A stretch of DNA of 20,274 nucleotides from JBBTXJ01 sp038061815 (GCA_038061815.1 JBBTYK010000014.1:1-20274); one strand, 5' to 3'. Positions 1 to 6,503 are shown, counted from the first letter of the stretch. Notes: generated by a model not told the origin, from the sequence alone. Translations and numbers: made by a program.

Positions 1-710
1 GAGAACAGGTCGGCGGAGTATTTGAACGTGATATGCCGTTCGGTGCAGAACTCCACAATATCCAGCACCTCTTCTTCACGCGCTTTGGGATTCGTAAAAA
101 TAATTTCATCCACACGGTGTTTGGCGTGGAGATTTTCAATTTCGGTTTTAGTGTGCGGCGTAAAACGCGGGTAGCGTGCGCGCACAAAGTAGCCCAGCCC
201 CTTGCGAGTTTTGAGGGCGTCAAGGATGGCGTCCGTTACGCGGTCTTCGCCGATGACGATGGCGTGTTTCGTGGCGATGTTGAGGCGATAGAGGATGGCG
301 CGCACGATGCGCATGAAGAATCGGCCGGTCACCACAAAGACGACGGCGAAGCCCCATGCGGCAAGCACGATGAATCGGGATTGGAACAGTTCGCCGCGGA
401 AGAAGATGAACACCGTGATGGCGGCGAGGCCGGTGGAACAGGCGAGGAATATGCGCACGATGTCGTTGGCGAGTTTGCGGTTCGGGTCCGGACGATAGAG
501 GCCAGCGAAGGCGAAGAGAACAATCCATCCGGCCGCCACGCCCGCGACGAGCGTGAGATAGTCGGCTTGTCCGAAGGCAAATTGCGGCGGGCGGAGGCTG
601 ATAACCGTTGCGGTGAAACGCACGAGGTACGCGGTGATGCCAGCCGCCATGAGCATCAAAAAGTCCAGCGGCAGCTGGATGAACATGAGAATAAGCTCGG
701 AGCGTTTCAT
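1..710 (-). CDS. Polyprenyl glycosylphosphotransferase (sugar transferase), N-terminal part, runs off the window
   Basis: The reading frame opens with ATG at 708-710 on the minus strand and stays open to the window edge, so the C-terminal part is missing. The visible 236 residues begin MKRSELILMFIQLPLDF and hold about four hydrophobic helices (roughly residues 8-30, 50-72, 86-106 and 113-135). A soluble nucleotide-binding-like part follows (HAIVIGEDRVTDAILDAL, then VDEIIFTNPKAREEEV). This order matches the membrane plus CoA_binding_3 region of enzymes that transfer a sugar phosphate from a nucleotide sugar to undecaprenyl phosphate, the first step of exopolysaccharide or glycan assembly at the inner membrane. 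The catalytic sugar-transferase domain would lie outside the window, so activity cannot be confirmed. The start sits 11 bases after a -10 box and has no Shine-Dalgarno. Confidence 0.85.
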   Translation of the reverse strand, partial: MKRSELILMFIQLPLDFLMLMAAGITAYLVRFTATVISLRPPQFAFGQADYLTLVAGVAAGWIVLFAFAGLYRPDPNRKLANDIVRIFLACSTGLAAITVFIFFRGELFQSRFIVLAAWGFAVVFVVTGRFFMRIVRAILYRLNIATKHAIVIGEDRVTDAILDALKTRKGLGYFVRARYPRFTPHTKTEIENLHAKHRVDEIIFTNPKAREEEVLDIVEFCTERHITFKYSADLF

Positions 711-721
711 ACAATGCCATC

Positions 722-750
722 ATTGTATTCCAGCCCCATATTTCCGTCAA
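722..750 (-). promoter_or_regulatory. Sigma-70-type promoter for the glycosylphosphotransferase
   Basis: On the minus strand a TTGACG -35 box (745-750) and a TACAAT -10 box (722-727) are separated by 17 bases. Transcription should begin a few bases before the ATG at 710, leaving almost no leader. Confidence 0.65.
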
Positions 751-782
751 CGTAAAAATCCGCCTTGCGGCGGACTTTTACG
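751..782 (-). terminator. Rho-independent terminator of rnpB
   Basis: A nearly perfect inverted repeat has arms 751-764 and 769-782, a TTGC loop and one mismatch. The upper stem is GC-rich and is followed on the minus strand by TTTTT. It lies just past the 3' end of rnpB and before the glycosylphosphotransferase promoter. The A/T arms could also let it act in the other direction. Confidence 0.8.
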
Positions 783-1241
783 ATGCCCATTCAATAAGCC
801 GAATTCTGTTCCCAGACAATGGGTGACGGTCATCACTCTTGACCCGTAGATTGCTCTACGAATTCACTGCGTGCGAACTTTTCGAATCCCTTGCGGGAAG
901 CGCTGCACTTGCACCGGGTAGGGTTTGCCACGGCTCCTCCTCGCAGAGGGCCGAGTCTCGTAGCATACGGCAAGGAATTCCTTCTTGTGTCGTATACATC
1001 AAGACGCTTTTCACATTTGCCCGCCACAACTTTGCAGATGTTGGCGGGTAGTATAGTCTCTGTGGCACTGTCCCGACCCGCATGTCGCCATGCGGATGGT
1101 GGGCGTTACCCACTACCCACTTCCCGAGATACCGCGGGGACTGTCAGTGTGGCCTGCGGCATACGGGGGTGTTCGGACTTTCCTCTTGTCTTTTCGGCGC
1201 CAACTGGCGCGTCAAGGCAAGCGACCATCTTGAATGAGCAT
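783..1241 (-). ncRNA. rnpB: RNase P RNA, bacterial type A
   Basis: This is the catalytic RNA of ribonuclease P, which removes 5' leaders from tRNA precursors. The minus strand carries the conserved 5' core GAGGAAAGTCCGAAC (1171-1185) and the conserved 3' core ACAGAATTCGGCTTAT (794-809). The ends pair as helix P1: 1230-1241 pairs with 783-794 over 12 positions with a single G-U wobble, which fixes the ends to within a few bases. At about 460 nt it is slightly longer than the typical 350-400 nt of type A RNAs. Smaller hairpins such as the CCGCATG/CATGCGG arms near 1078-1098 fit internal helices. It has its own strong promoter and terminator. The small open frames across it are not genes. Confidence 0.95.
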
Positions 1242-1247
1242 GGCCAT

Positions 1248-1277
1248 ACTATACCATGATTGGAGGGCGGTTGTCAA
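1248..1277 (-). promoter_or_regulatory. Strong promoter of rnpB
   Basis: Minus-strand TTGACA (1272-1277) and TATAGT (1248-1253) are separated by 18 bases. TGG directly before TATAGT adds an extended -10 element. The predicted start near 1241 coincides with the 5' base of helix P1. Confidence 0.85.
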
Positions 1278-1284
1278 GTCAAAT

Positions 1285-1316
1285 AAAAGAAAAATCCACC
1301 CTCGAGGGAGGGTGGA
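1285..1316 (-). terminator. Rho-independent terminator of the P-loop gene
   Basis: Arms TCCACCCTC (1295-1303) and GAGGGTGGA (1308-1316) form a perfect 9-bp stem with a 4-base loop. A T-rich tract follows on the minus strand (1294 down to 1285). It insulates the rnpB promoter from the gene upstream. Confidence 0.85.
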
Positions 1317-1334
1317 CGGAAGGTACAACGGGGA

Positions 1335-2330
1335 CTAATGGATGAGGAGCGGGGTCATGGCCGCGGCGAGACCGTCGTGCAGGGTGCGGACGTTCTCGAT
1401 GGACCAGTCCTCCTTCGCCCCGCGCACGAAGCTCGTGAGGTCGTCGCGGTTGTCGAAGATCGCAACCGGCACGTAGTATACCTTCACGACGTACCGATCC
1501 CCTTCCTGCACCACGCGCTCGACGCGAATGGTGTTGGGCCGATCCGACTGCTGAAGGAGCCACTCGATGTCGTCACAGCCGTAGTCAGTGAGCATCACCT
1601 CCGCGGGCACGCTGTGGAACAGGATGGAACCCTGCTCGCTCGGGCGGCCGCGCTCGATGTTCTTCTGCCGCGCCTGCTCCGGCGTCACCTTGACGTACAG
1701 GATGCGCACGCGCTCCAGGATAGCGGGATTGAGCGTCTGCAGGGCGCTGGCGTAGCCGCGCGGCGGGATGATGGGGAACGGCGACCCGTGCGGTCCGCCG
1801 CGAGCGAACTCCATCACGACCGTGGCTCCCTCCTTGGGTGACGCGATGACCTCGTCGAAGGCTGTGAAGTGCTTCTGCGCCTCTTCATGGAGCCCGCGCG
1901 ACAGGGTGTCCCAGCTCGGCACGAGCGAATAGAGAAGATGCATGCCCAGCCGCTCTCGCGCATTATCCATGCGATTGAGGAGCCGCCGCACAGGGTTCAA
2001 CTCCGGATCGAGCTGGCGTGTCGTGTCCCCGAAGAGCCTCTTGTAATCCTCGTTCAAGAGTTCGATCAGCACGTTCCAAGTGATTGAATCCTGGAGCGGA
2101 CGATCCCTCCCCAAGAAGAACAGCGGCCGGCTACCCTGCTTCGCCAACTCCTCGTCTACCCGGCCCATGAAGTGCACGTACGGGTAGTCGTCCAAGTCCA
2201 GCGGGAGCCCGATGCCGAAGTCGCGAAGGCGCGTCTCGGCATCCATGCTTGCGAGGAACTTCCGCAACTCCGACTTGCCGGAGGCCGGAAGGGCCAACAA
2301 GGCAAGTATGTCAATGGGCGGTCGAGGCAT
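1335..2330 (-). CDS. Uncharacterised P-loop NTPase/kinase-like protein
   Basis: A protein of 331 residues with a Walker A-like motif, ALPASGKS, at residues 13-20; the first Gly is replaced by Ala, which P-loop kinases tolerate. Other striking stretches are LDLDDYPYVHFMGRVDEEL, VVMEFARGGPHGSPFP and YGCDDIEWLL, which look like substrate or metal sites in a nucleotide or small-molecule kinase fold. I recall similar hypothetical proteins in diverse bacteria but know no function. The ATG at 2330 is chosen over the one at 2363 because GAAGAGAGGA sits a few bases before it, whereas the upstream one has no such site. The gene has its own promoter and terminator, so it is a stand-alone unit between rnpB and the sigma factor operon. 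No signal peptide or membrane segment is seen. Confidence 0.8.
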   Translation of the reverse strand: MPRPPIDILALLALPASGKSELRKFLASMDAETRLRDFGIGLPLDLDDYPYVHFMGRVDEELAKQGSRPLFFLGRDRPLQDSITWNVLIELLNEDYKRLFGDTTRQLDPELNPVRRLLNRMDNARERLGMHLLYSLVPSWDTLSRGLHEEAQKHFTAFDEVIASPKEGATVVMEFARGGPHGSPFPIIPPRGYASALQTLNPAILERVRILYVKVTPEQARQKNIERGRPSEQGSILFHSVPAEVMLTDYGCDDIEWLLQQSDRPNTIRVERVVQEGDRYVVKVYYVPVAIFDNRDDLTSFVRGAKEDWSIENVRTLHDGLAAAMTPLLIH

Positions 2331-2373
2331 CGTTTTCCTCTCTTCCTTTATTGGTTGGTCCAACTATTTGCTT

Positions 2374-2402
2374 ATGGTAGAAAAAAAATAACGCGCTGTC
2401 AA
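2374..2402 (-). promoter_or_regulatory. Promoter of the P-loop gene
   Basis: Minus-strand TTGACA (2397-2402), a 17-base spacer and TACCAT (2374-2379). The octamer TGTCAAGT that holds the -35 recurs at 2415-2422, 18 bases away. The second copy merges into the -35 of the divergent sigma promoter, forming the short palindrome GTCAAGTTGAC at 2416-2426. This could be a shared regulator site. Confidence 0.6.
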
Positions 2403-2421
2403 GTCGTGTATGGTTGTCAAG

Positions 2422-2450
2422 TTGACGAACGGCGGGGCGCATGCTACTCT
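2422..2450 (+). promoter_or_regulatory. Promoter of the ECF sigma operon
   Basis: TTGACG (2422-2427), a 17-base spacer and TACTCT (2445-2450), with TGC just before the -10 as an extended element. This would give a leader of about 29 bases with no clear Shine-Dalgarno site. Confidence 0.55.
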
Positions 2451-2485
2451 TTGTAAGAACGTAGAGTCGTCCCCGTCATTAATTT

Positions 2486-3028
2486 ATGCAAGATTTAGAC
2501 AAAAAAGAACGTGAATTTCTTGCCGCGTACGATGAGTACGCCCGCGTGGTGTATCGCCATGTGCGGTTGCGCGTGGGGCGGACCGAGGATGCGGAGGACA
2601 TCGCGGCGCAGACCTTCATGAAAACGTGGGAGTATCTGTCGCTCGGGAAACACATCTTGCGCCTGAAACCCTTTTTGTTCCGCGTGGCGAACAACCTTAT
2701 TATAGATTGGTATCGCGCCAAAGGGAGCCAGCCGTTGCCGCTTGAGGAGATTGAAAACAAAGACCAGGAAGCGGAGGACAAGAAATTTGAGGCCGCGATT
2801 GACGCGCGCGGCGATGCGCAGGCGCTTGGACGCGCATTGGACAAGCTGGAACCGCCGTATCGCGATGTGCTCGTGCTGAAATATGTAGAGGAATATGAGG
2901 TGAAGGAAATCGCGGAGAAACTGGGAGTGAGCGAAAACGTGGTGTATGTGCGAATCCATCGCGGACGGAAAAAATTAATGGAACTGATGGGACAACAACC
3001 GTATGAGCAATCTGTGGCAACAACTTAA
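2486..3028 (+). CDS. ECF-type sigma-70 family RNA polymerase sigma factor
   Basis: A 180-residue protein with the two-domain layout of extracytoplasmic-function sigma factors. Region 2 covers about residues 10-85 (YARVVYRHVRLRVGRTEDAE, then QTFMKTWEYL and FLFRVANNLIIDWYRAKG). An acidic linker follows, then region 4 at about 112-170 (ALDKLEPPYRDVLVLKYVEE, EIAEKLGVSENVVYVRIHRG), whose helix-turn-helix would bind the -35 element. The length is normal for the group. Its last 26 bases overlap the next gene, so the two are co-transcribed and probably translationally coupled. Sigma factors in this arrangement are usually held inactive by the membrane protein encoded next to them. The signal and regulon are unknown. 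Confidence 0.9.
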   Translation: MQDLDKKEREFLAAYDEYARVVYRHVRLRVGRTEDAEDIAAQTFMKTWEYLSLGKHILRLKPFLFRVANNLIIDWYRAKGSQPLPLEEIENKDQEAEDKKFEAAIDARGDAQALGRALDKLEPPYRDVLVLKYVEEYEVKEIAEKLGVSENVVYVRIHRGRKKLMELMGQQPYEQSVATT

Positions 3029-4211
3029 TCACGATGACTGGACTGACGTCCAGCACGCTCGCGTACGTGAGCGGCTGGTTAGGTATATGGCTGTGGCGCG
3101 CGCCGAACATCCTGAACCGATAAAACGCGTGCCGTGGTTTTCATTGCCGCGGTTCTCTCCGGCCGTCATTGCCGCGGCGCTCGCGGTGTTATTGGGCGGA
3201 AGCGGCGTGACGGTTGCCATGGCGGCGGGGAGCGAGCCGCAGGAAGCGCTGTACCCCGTGCGCGTGTTTGCGCAGGAGGTGCGGACGAGGATGACGTTCA
3301 ATCCGGTAAAGAAAGCAGAGCTTGTGGCGCGATTTTCTGAACAGCGGCTCGCGGAAATACGGACGCTCGCCACCATGCAGGCTGCGGCCGAAGGACGCGG
3401 GCGCGCGGATGTGGTGCTTCCGGCAGACAAACGTCTTGAGGCGTTTCGGCGCAATGGCCGCGCTATGAAACGGTTTGCGCATTTGGCGGAGAAGCAGATG
3501 GAACGGCTGCGAGAACGCGAGGATGGCGGCGATACGGATGAGGCGGCGGCGCATCTTGATGCGGTGCTTGACGCGTCGCTCGGTATTTTGTTGGGCGTTG
3601 AAACCAACGCGCCGGCGGATGAACCGGTGCGCGCGGTGGTCGCAAAAACAAAACAAGCGATTAGTCCGGCGGAGAGCGCGGTGGAGCGCGTGATGAATGA
3701 GCGTTCGGTAAAGGCGCTTGAGCGGTTCTCGGCGACAGTTGCCACGTCAACGAAGGTGGACGACGATGATGACGCGGATGAGAAGCGTGAAGCGGGCGGC
3801 GGGAGCGCGGTTGCCGAACAGGCGACGAGCGGCGAGGGCGGCGTGTTCGCGACAGCGCGGATTGAATCTGCGCGACGGAGCATCGTTCGTGCGGAAGAGT
3901 TGCTTGGAGAGGCCAAGGAAAAATACGGAGATGATGCGGTTGCTGAAATGAAACGTGCATTGAGCGATGCGCGGATACGTCTTGAGAAGGCGGAAGCGTT
4001 TTTTAAGGGCGATGATTACAAAGCCGCATTTACGGAAGCCGGCGAGGTGATGCGCATCGCGGCGCACCTTAAGGTGTACCTGCCGATTATGGAAAAGCGC
4101 GCGAAGGTGCTTGTGGATGAAAATACGCAATTACGTTTGTATATCCTGCCGAAGTATTTGGATGACTTGAAACCGATACCGGTAACGGGGACTGTGTCCG
4201 AGATGAAGTAA
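3003..4211 (+). CDS. DUF5667-type single-pass membrane protein, probable anti-sigma partner
   Basis: A 402-residue protein. The cytoplasmic N-terminus (about 1-50) precedes one hydrophobic helix, FSPAVIAAALAVLLGGSGVT, near residues 51-75. Next comes the block EALYPVRVFAQEVRTRMTFN followed by VARFSEQRLAEIRTLA, which I recognise as the DUF5667 signature. The rest is Ala/Glu/Arg-rich and probably helical, with a low-complexity acidic patch (DDDDDADEKREAGG) in the middle and a final helical segment. It lacks a classical zinc-binding anti-sigma motif, so the anti-sigma role rests on its overlap with the ECF gene and on family context. The start lies inside the sigma gene, in another frame and without a clear ribosome site, which suggests coupling. 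A strong terminator follows directly. Confidence 0.8.
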   Translation: MSNLWQQLNHDDWTDVQHARVRERLVRYMAVARAEHPEPIKRVPWFSLPRFSPAVIAAALAVLLGGSGVTVAMAAGSEPQEALYPVRVFAQEVRTRMTFNPVKKAELVARFSEQRLAEIRTLATMQAAAEGRGRADVVLPADKRLEAFRRNGRAMKRFAHLAEKQMERLREREDGGDTDEAAAHLDAVLDASLGILLGVETNAPADEPVRAVVAKTKQAISPAESAVERVMNERSVKALERFSATVATSTKVDDDDDADEKREAGGGSAVAEQATSGEGGVFATARIESARRSIVRAEELLGEAKEKYGDDAVAEMKRALSDARIRLEKAEAFFKGDDYKAAFTEAGEVMRIAAHLKVYLPIMEKRAKVLVDENTQLRLYILPKYLDDLKPIPVTGTVSEMK

Positions 4212-4213
4212 CC

Positions 4214-4239
4214 AAAAAACCGCCCGCGGGCGGTTTTTT
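4214..4239. terminator. Bidirectional terminator between the sigma operon and trpS
   Basis: A perfect 26-base palindrome with A6 on one side, a GC core (CCGCCCG/CGGGCGG) and T6 on the other. It sits two bases after the stop of the DUF5667 gene and three bases before the end of trpS on the other strand, so it can serve both converging units. Confidence 0.9.
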
Positions 4240-4242
4240 GAT

Positions 4243-5295
4243 TTACGATATACCAACTTTTTTTCGCACTTCATCAACGGTTTTGCACGCCACGGCGCTC
4301 GCGCGTTTGGCGCCGGCGGCGAGGAGTTTTTCAATCGCGGATGGTTTTTTGAGCAGCGCGGCGCGGCGGGCGCGGAAGTTCGCAAAGTGGCCTGAAATTG
4401 CGGCCGCGAGCGTCTCTTTAAGTTCGCGGTAGGAGATGGCGCCGTTCGCGAATCGGCGGTTTTCTGCGGCCGTGCCGAATACTTCCAAGAGTTTCAGTAA
4501 ATTATAAGCGCCGATGATGCCTTCTGGTAGACTGGATTCTATCGTCCCGCTTCGCGGGACTCCAGAATGACCGATTAAGGACCACCGTTTTCCATCATAC
4601 GTCACCGGAACTTTGCCGGTGGATTCGGTGACCGCCTTTTTTACTTTTTCCAGAATCATCGCCGGCTCATCCGCAAGTCCGATGACATTTTTTTCGCCGA
4701 GCGATTTGCTCATTTTTTGTGTTGGCGCCGTAAGCGACATCACGCGCGGCGTGGGGGTCAGCACCGGCTTTGGTTCAGCAAATGTTTTTCCGTAGCGATT
4801 GTTGAACCATCGCGCTATGTTTCGCGTGAGTTCCAAATGTTGCACCTGGTCTTCACCAACCGGCACGGCGGTGCCGTTATAAATCACAATATCCGCCGCC
4901 TGCAACACCGGATACGTGAGCAGGCCGGCGTTGATGTTATCGCTTTGGCGCCCCGCCTTGTCTTTGTATTGCGTCATGCGCGTGAGTTCCGCAACCGGCG
5001 TGATGCAGTTGAGTATCCACCCGAGGTCAGCATGGCCCGGCACGCGGGATTGCACGAACAGCGTTGACCGTTTTGGGTCAATGCCGAGCGCAAGCAGTTC
5101 CGCCGCAATAACGCGCGTGTTTTCTCGCATTTCGGACGCCGGTTTGCCTTGCGTCAGAAAATGAAGGTCGGCAATGAAAAAATAGCAGCGGTTTTTGGAA
5201 TCCTGCTGAAGTTTCAGCCAGTACCGCAGCGCGCCCAAATAGTTCCCAATATGAAGCGGCCCGGACGGCTGGATGCCGGAGACGATGGTAGTCAT
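4243..5295 (-). CDS. trpS: Tryptophanyl-tRNA synthetase with an in-frame repeat insertion
   Basis: A class I aminoacyl-tRNA synthetase of 350 residues that charges tRNA-Trp. The HIGH-like motif PSGPLHIGNYLG lies at residues 10-21, and KMSKS at 194-198. Family blocks are FFIADLHFLT, VPGHADLGWILNC, LTYPVLQAADIVIY and VPVGEDQVQHLELTRNIA. Residues 242-255 (GHSGVPRSGTIESS) are encoded by a palindromic repeat that occurs again inside rluD. The segment lies between the AVTESTGKVPVTYD region and the C-terminal helical part, where other TrpS proteins have a shorter link, so it is best seen as a tolerated surface insertion. The gene is otherwise intact. A 103-base repeat element sits five bases upstream of the ATG and seems to have separated the gene from its -10 box. 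Confidence 0.97.
   Translation of the reverse strand: MTTIVSGIQPSGPLHIGNYLGALRYWLKLQQDSKNRCYFFIADLHFLTQGKPASEMRENTRVIAAELLALGIDPKRSTLFVQSRVPGHADLGWILNCITPVAELTRMTQYKDKAGRQSDNINAGLLTYPVLQAADIVIYNGTAVPVGEDQVQHLELTRNIARWFNNRYGKTFAEPKPVLTPTPRVMSLTAPTQKMSKSLGEKNVIGLADEPAMILEKVKKAVTESTGKVPVTYDGKRWSLIGHSGVPRSGTIESSLPEGIIGAYNLLKLLEVFGTAAENRRFANGAISYRELKETLAAAISGHFANFRARRAALLKKPSAIEKLLAAGAKRASAVACKTVDEVRKKVGIS
4531..4571 (-). repeat. Palindromic repeat A, copy inside trpS
   Basis: Read on the minus strand it is GTCATTCTGGAGTCC, a short GC hairpin, then GACGATAGAATCCA. The hairpin core at 4544-4560 is GTCCCGC-ttc-GCGGGAC on the plus strand. Its flanks match those of the copy at 17991-18028, while the stem differs with compensating changes. 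It lies fully within trpS and adds about 14 codons without a stop or frameshift. Confidence 0.85.
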
Positions 5296-5299
5296 ATGA

Positions 5300-5402
5300 T
5301 GTCATTGCGAGCGAAGCGAAGCAATCCCGTGAGTTAGTAGTATTGTTTTCCCATATACTGACCGGGATTGCTTCGTCGGCCTGCGGCCTCCTCGCAATGA
5401 CA
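5300..5402. repeat. TGTCATTGCGAG element, internally deleted copy upstream of trpS
   Basis: The element is bounded by perfect 12-base inverted ends, TGTCATTGCGAG at 5300-5311 and CTCGCAATGACA at 5391-5402. Inside each end is a unit running to the inverted pair GCAATCCCG/CGGGATTGC. Between the two units lie 26 bases (5337-5362) identical to 6486-6511, which is the start region of the GIY-YIG gene. The element fills the space between trpS and the divergent hypothetical gene. Confidence 0.85.
5334..5354 (-). pseudogene. Six-codon remnant of a GIY-YIG gene
   Basis: On the minus strand ATG at 5352-5354 opens MGKQYY, the same six residues and codons that begin the intact GIY-YIG gene at 6503. The frame then hits TAA at 5334-5336, where it joins the left repeat unit. 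It is probably what remains after the rest of the gene was deleted. Confidence 0.6.
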
Positions 5403-5403
5403 A

Positions 5404-5409
5404 TAGTAT
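5404..5409 (-). promoter_or_regulatory. Probable original -10 box of trpS, now displaced
   Basis: TATACT on the minus strand lies two to three bases outside the right end of the repeat element. Removing the element would place it about 6-10 bases from the trpS ATG, the spacing seen for other genes in this window. No good -35 is found at 17 bases. It may still drive trpS, with a leader of about 100 bases. Confidence 0.4.
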
Positions 5410-5417
5410 ACAGTCCA

Positions 5418-5446
5418 TTGACAAGCAATGTAAAATAGAGTACGAT
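5418..5446 (+). promoter_or_regulatory. Promoter of the conserved hypothetical gene
   Basis: TTGACA (5418-5423), a 17-base spacer and TACGAT (5441-5446). The -10 overlaps the in-frame ATG at 5445, so that ATG cannot be the start codon of a transcript made here. This supports the downstream start at 5535. Confidence 0.65.
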
Positions 5447-5453
5447 GAAAATC

Positions 5454-5516
5454 TCCTCCAAGGGTGGAGGACACCGTGCCGATGCGGGTCATCGGAAGCG
5501 GCGCGAGTGCGCACTC
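5454..5516 (+). promoter_or_regulatory. Structured 5' leader with three inverted repeats
   Basis: Three inverted repeats follow one another between the predicted transcription start and the ribosome binding site. TCCTCCA/TGGAGGA is at 5454-5460 and 5465-5471, CCGATG/CATCGG at 5479-5484 and 5490-5495, and the palindrome GAGTGCGCACTC at 5505-5516. The TCCTCC arm could also pair with the AGGAG ribosome site at 5521-5525. I do not recognise it as a known riboswitch class. Confidence 0.45.
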
Positions 5517-5534
5517 AAAAAGGAGAGTAGCAAG

Positions 5535-6062
5535 ATGATCTCAGTAGAAACAGAAGGGCGCGCAGTCCCCACTCTCCCTGTCTGGAAGCGGGTGACGCTC
5601 GGCCGACACAAGGATGCCGCCGGATATCTCGCGGCACTCCGTGCGGGCGGGAATTCGGTCAGTGAGTACGCGAAGGACATTATCGTGAATATGTCGATCG
5701 CTCCGGTCGAGACTCCGGTGGATCTCGTCCTCGTCGCCGTGCGGGCTATGATTTCCCCCAATGGGGCAACCTCTGTCCAGATTTACGCCTGGGCAGAGGA
5801 GCGCGGTTTAGAAAGTTGTCCGGCCGAGGTCGGTCCCGCGCTTCGCGAACACTACCGCGATCAGCCCGCTGGGGAGGTGATCAGAGTAGGTATGGAACCC
5901 ACGGACTCCGACAATTACGCGCGTGTACTCTTCGTGCATCGCGGTTCGTTCATCGAGGGCCGTAAGCGGTGGCTTAGCACGCCGGGTGCGTTCCATGATC
6001 CCAACCATCGGCTCGGGCGCAGAAACGAGTGTCTAATGGTGCTCGTCCGCCCCAACAAATAA
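5535..6062 (+). CDS. Conserved hypothetical protein of a CPR-type family
   Basis: A soluble protein of 175 residues beginning MISVETEG. Characteristic stretches are LPVWKRVTLGRHKDAAGYLA, a middle region VDLVLVAVRAM, and CPAEVGPALREHYRDQPAGE followed by VIRVGMEPTDSDNYARVLFV. I recall similar proteins with the CPAEVGP core in many CPR genomes, all without a function. No signal peptide, membrane helix or catalytic motif is obvious. The start at 5535 is chosen because AGGAG (5521-5525) lies nine bases before it. A longer frame from 5445 would begin inside the promoter. It has its own promoter, structured leader and terminator, and lies between two TGTCATTGCGAG elements. Confidence 0.8.
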   Translation: MISVETEGRAVPTLPVWKRVTLGRHKDAAGYLAALRAGGNSVSEYAKDIIVNMSIAPVETPVDLVLVAVRAMISPNGATSVQIYAWAEERGLESCPAEVGPALREHYRDQPAGEVIRVGMEPTDSDNYARVLFVHRGSFIEGRKRWLSTPGAFHDPNHRLGRRNECLMVLVRPNK

Positions 6063-6068
6063 CGGTCA

Positions 6069-6114
6069 CCCCGTCCCTGTTTCCCTTTTGGGGAGTGCGG
6101 GGGCGGGGATTTTT
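6069..6114 (+). terminator. Terminator of the conserved hypothetical gene
   Basis: A C-rich arm (CCCCGTCCCTG) seven bases after the stop codon pairs with CGGGGGCGGGG, and T6 follows. The next repeat element starts directly at its T-tract. Confidence 0.75.
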
Positions 6115-6219
6115 TGTCATTGCGAGGAGCGTCGCCGTGGAGCGACGAAGCAATCCCGTTGGTTGAGATAACCTTTTGAGTTTGCTTCGTCGTTCCGAGA
6201 TAGGACTCCTCGCAATGAC
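6115..6219. repeat. TGTCATTGCGAG element, inverted pair downstream of the GIY-YIG gene
   Basis: A unit beginning TGTCATTGCGAGGAG at 6115 and ending GCAATCCCG is followed, after about 30 bases, by an inverted partner ending CTCGCAATGAC at 6209-6219. The last base of the element is also part of the stop codon of the GIY-YIG gene (TAG at 6219-6221 on the minus strand), so gene and repeat abut exactly. Confidence 0.8.
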
Positions 6220-6503
6220 TATTCTTTAATCAAATCACGCCAATCTGGATTCATCTGGTTAATGCGGCGTATTTTATCTTTCCGCGATCCACCCTTGATT
6301 TTCTTTTCCGCTATGATTGCTTCTTCTGGGTCATTGAATACCTCAAAATATACGACTTTGTTTACGTTGTATCGTGAGGTAAAACTTTTTTTCAGTTTAT
6401 CGCGATGTTCGTAAGTGCGGCGCTGTATGTTGTTCGTAACGCCCGTGTAGAGCACAGTATGACGCTGATTAGTTGCGATGTAGACGTAGTATTGTTTTCC
6501 CAT
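6219..6503 (-). CDS. Small GIY-YIG nuclease-domain protein
   Basis: A 94-residue single-domain protein. The GIY-like strand is QYYVYIATN (residues 4-12), the YIG-like strand is VLYTGVTNN, then come the conserved Arg region NIQRRTYEHR and the Glu helix EEAIIAEKKIKG. It ends with the usual NPDWRDL tail. Length and motifs fit the small GIY-YIG family often labelled UvrC-like or YhbQ-like. Such proteins are candidates for DNA nicking or cleavage, but the cellular role of this small group is not established. The stop codon touches one repeat element and the start lies eight bases from another, so the whole gene is packed between inverted repeats. Its first 18 bases reappear in the shortened element at 5300-5402. 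This suggests that gene and repeat move or recombine as a unit. Confidence 0.9.
   Translation of the reverse strand: MGKQYYVYIATNQRHTVLYTGVTNNIQRRTYEHRDKLKKSFTSRYNVNKVVYFEVFNDPEEAIIAEKKIKGGSRKDKIRRINQMNPDWRDLIKE

Noticed and set aside
33..755. Open frame of 240 codons on the plus strand at the left end
   Set aside because: It is antisense to the glycosylphosphotransferase, whose minus-strand translation has clear membrane helices and family blocks. The plus-strand product is low-complexity Glu/His/Arg.
5445..5534. Upstream ATG start giving a 205-residue hypothetical protein
   Set aside because: The ATG overlaps the -10 box of the gene's own promoter and has no ribosome site, and the extra 30 codons cross three inverted repeats.
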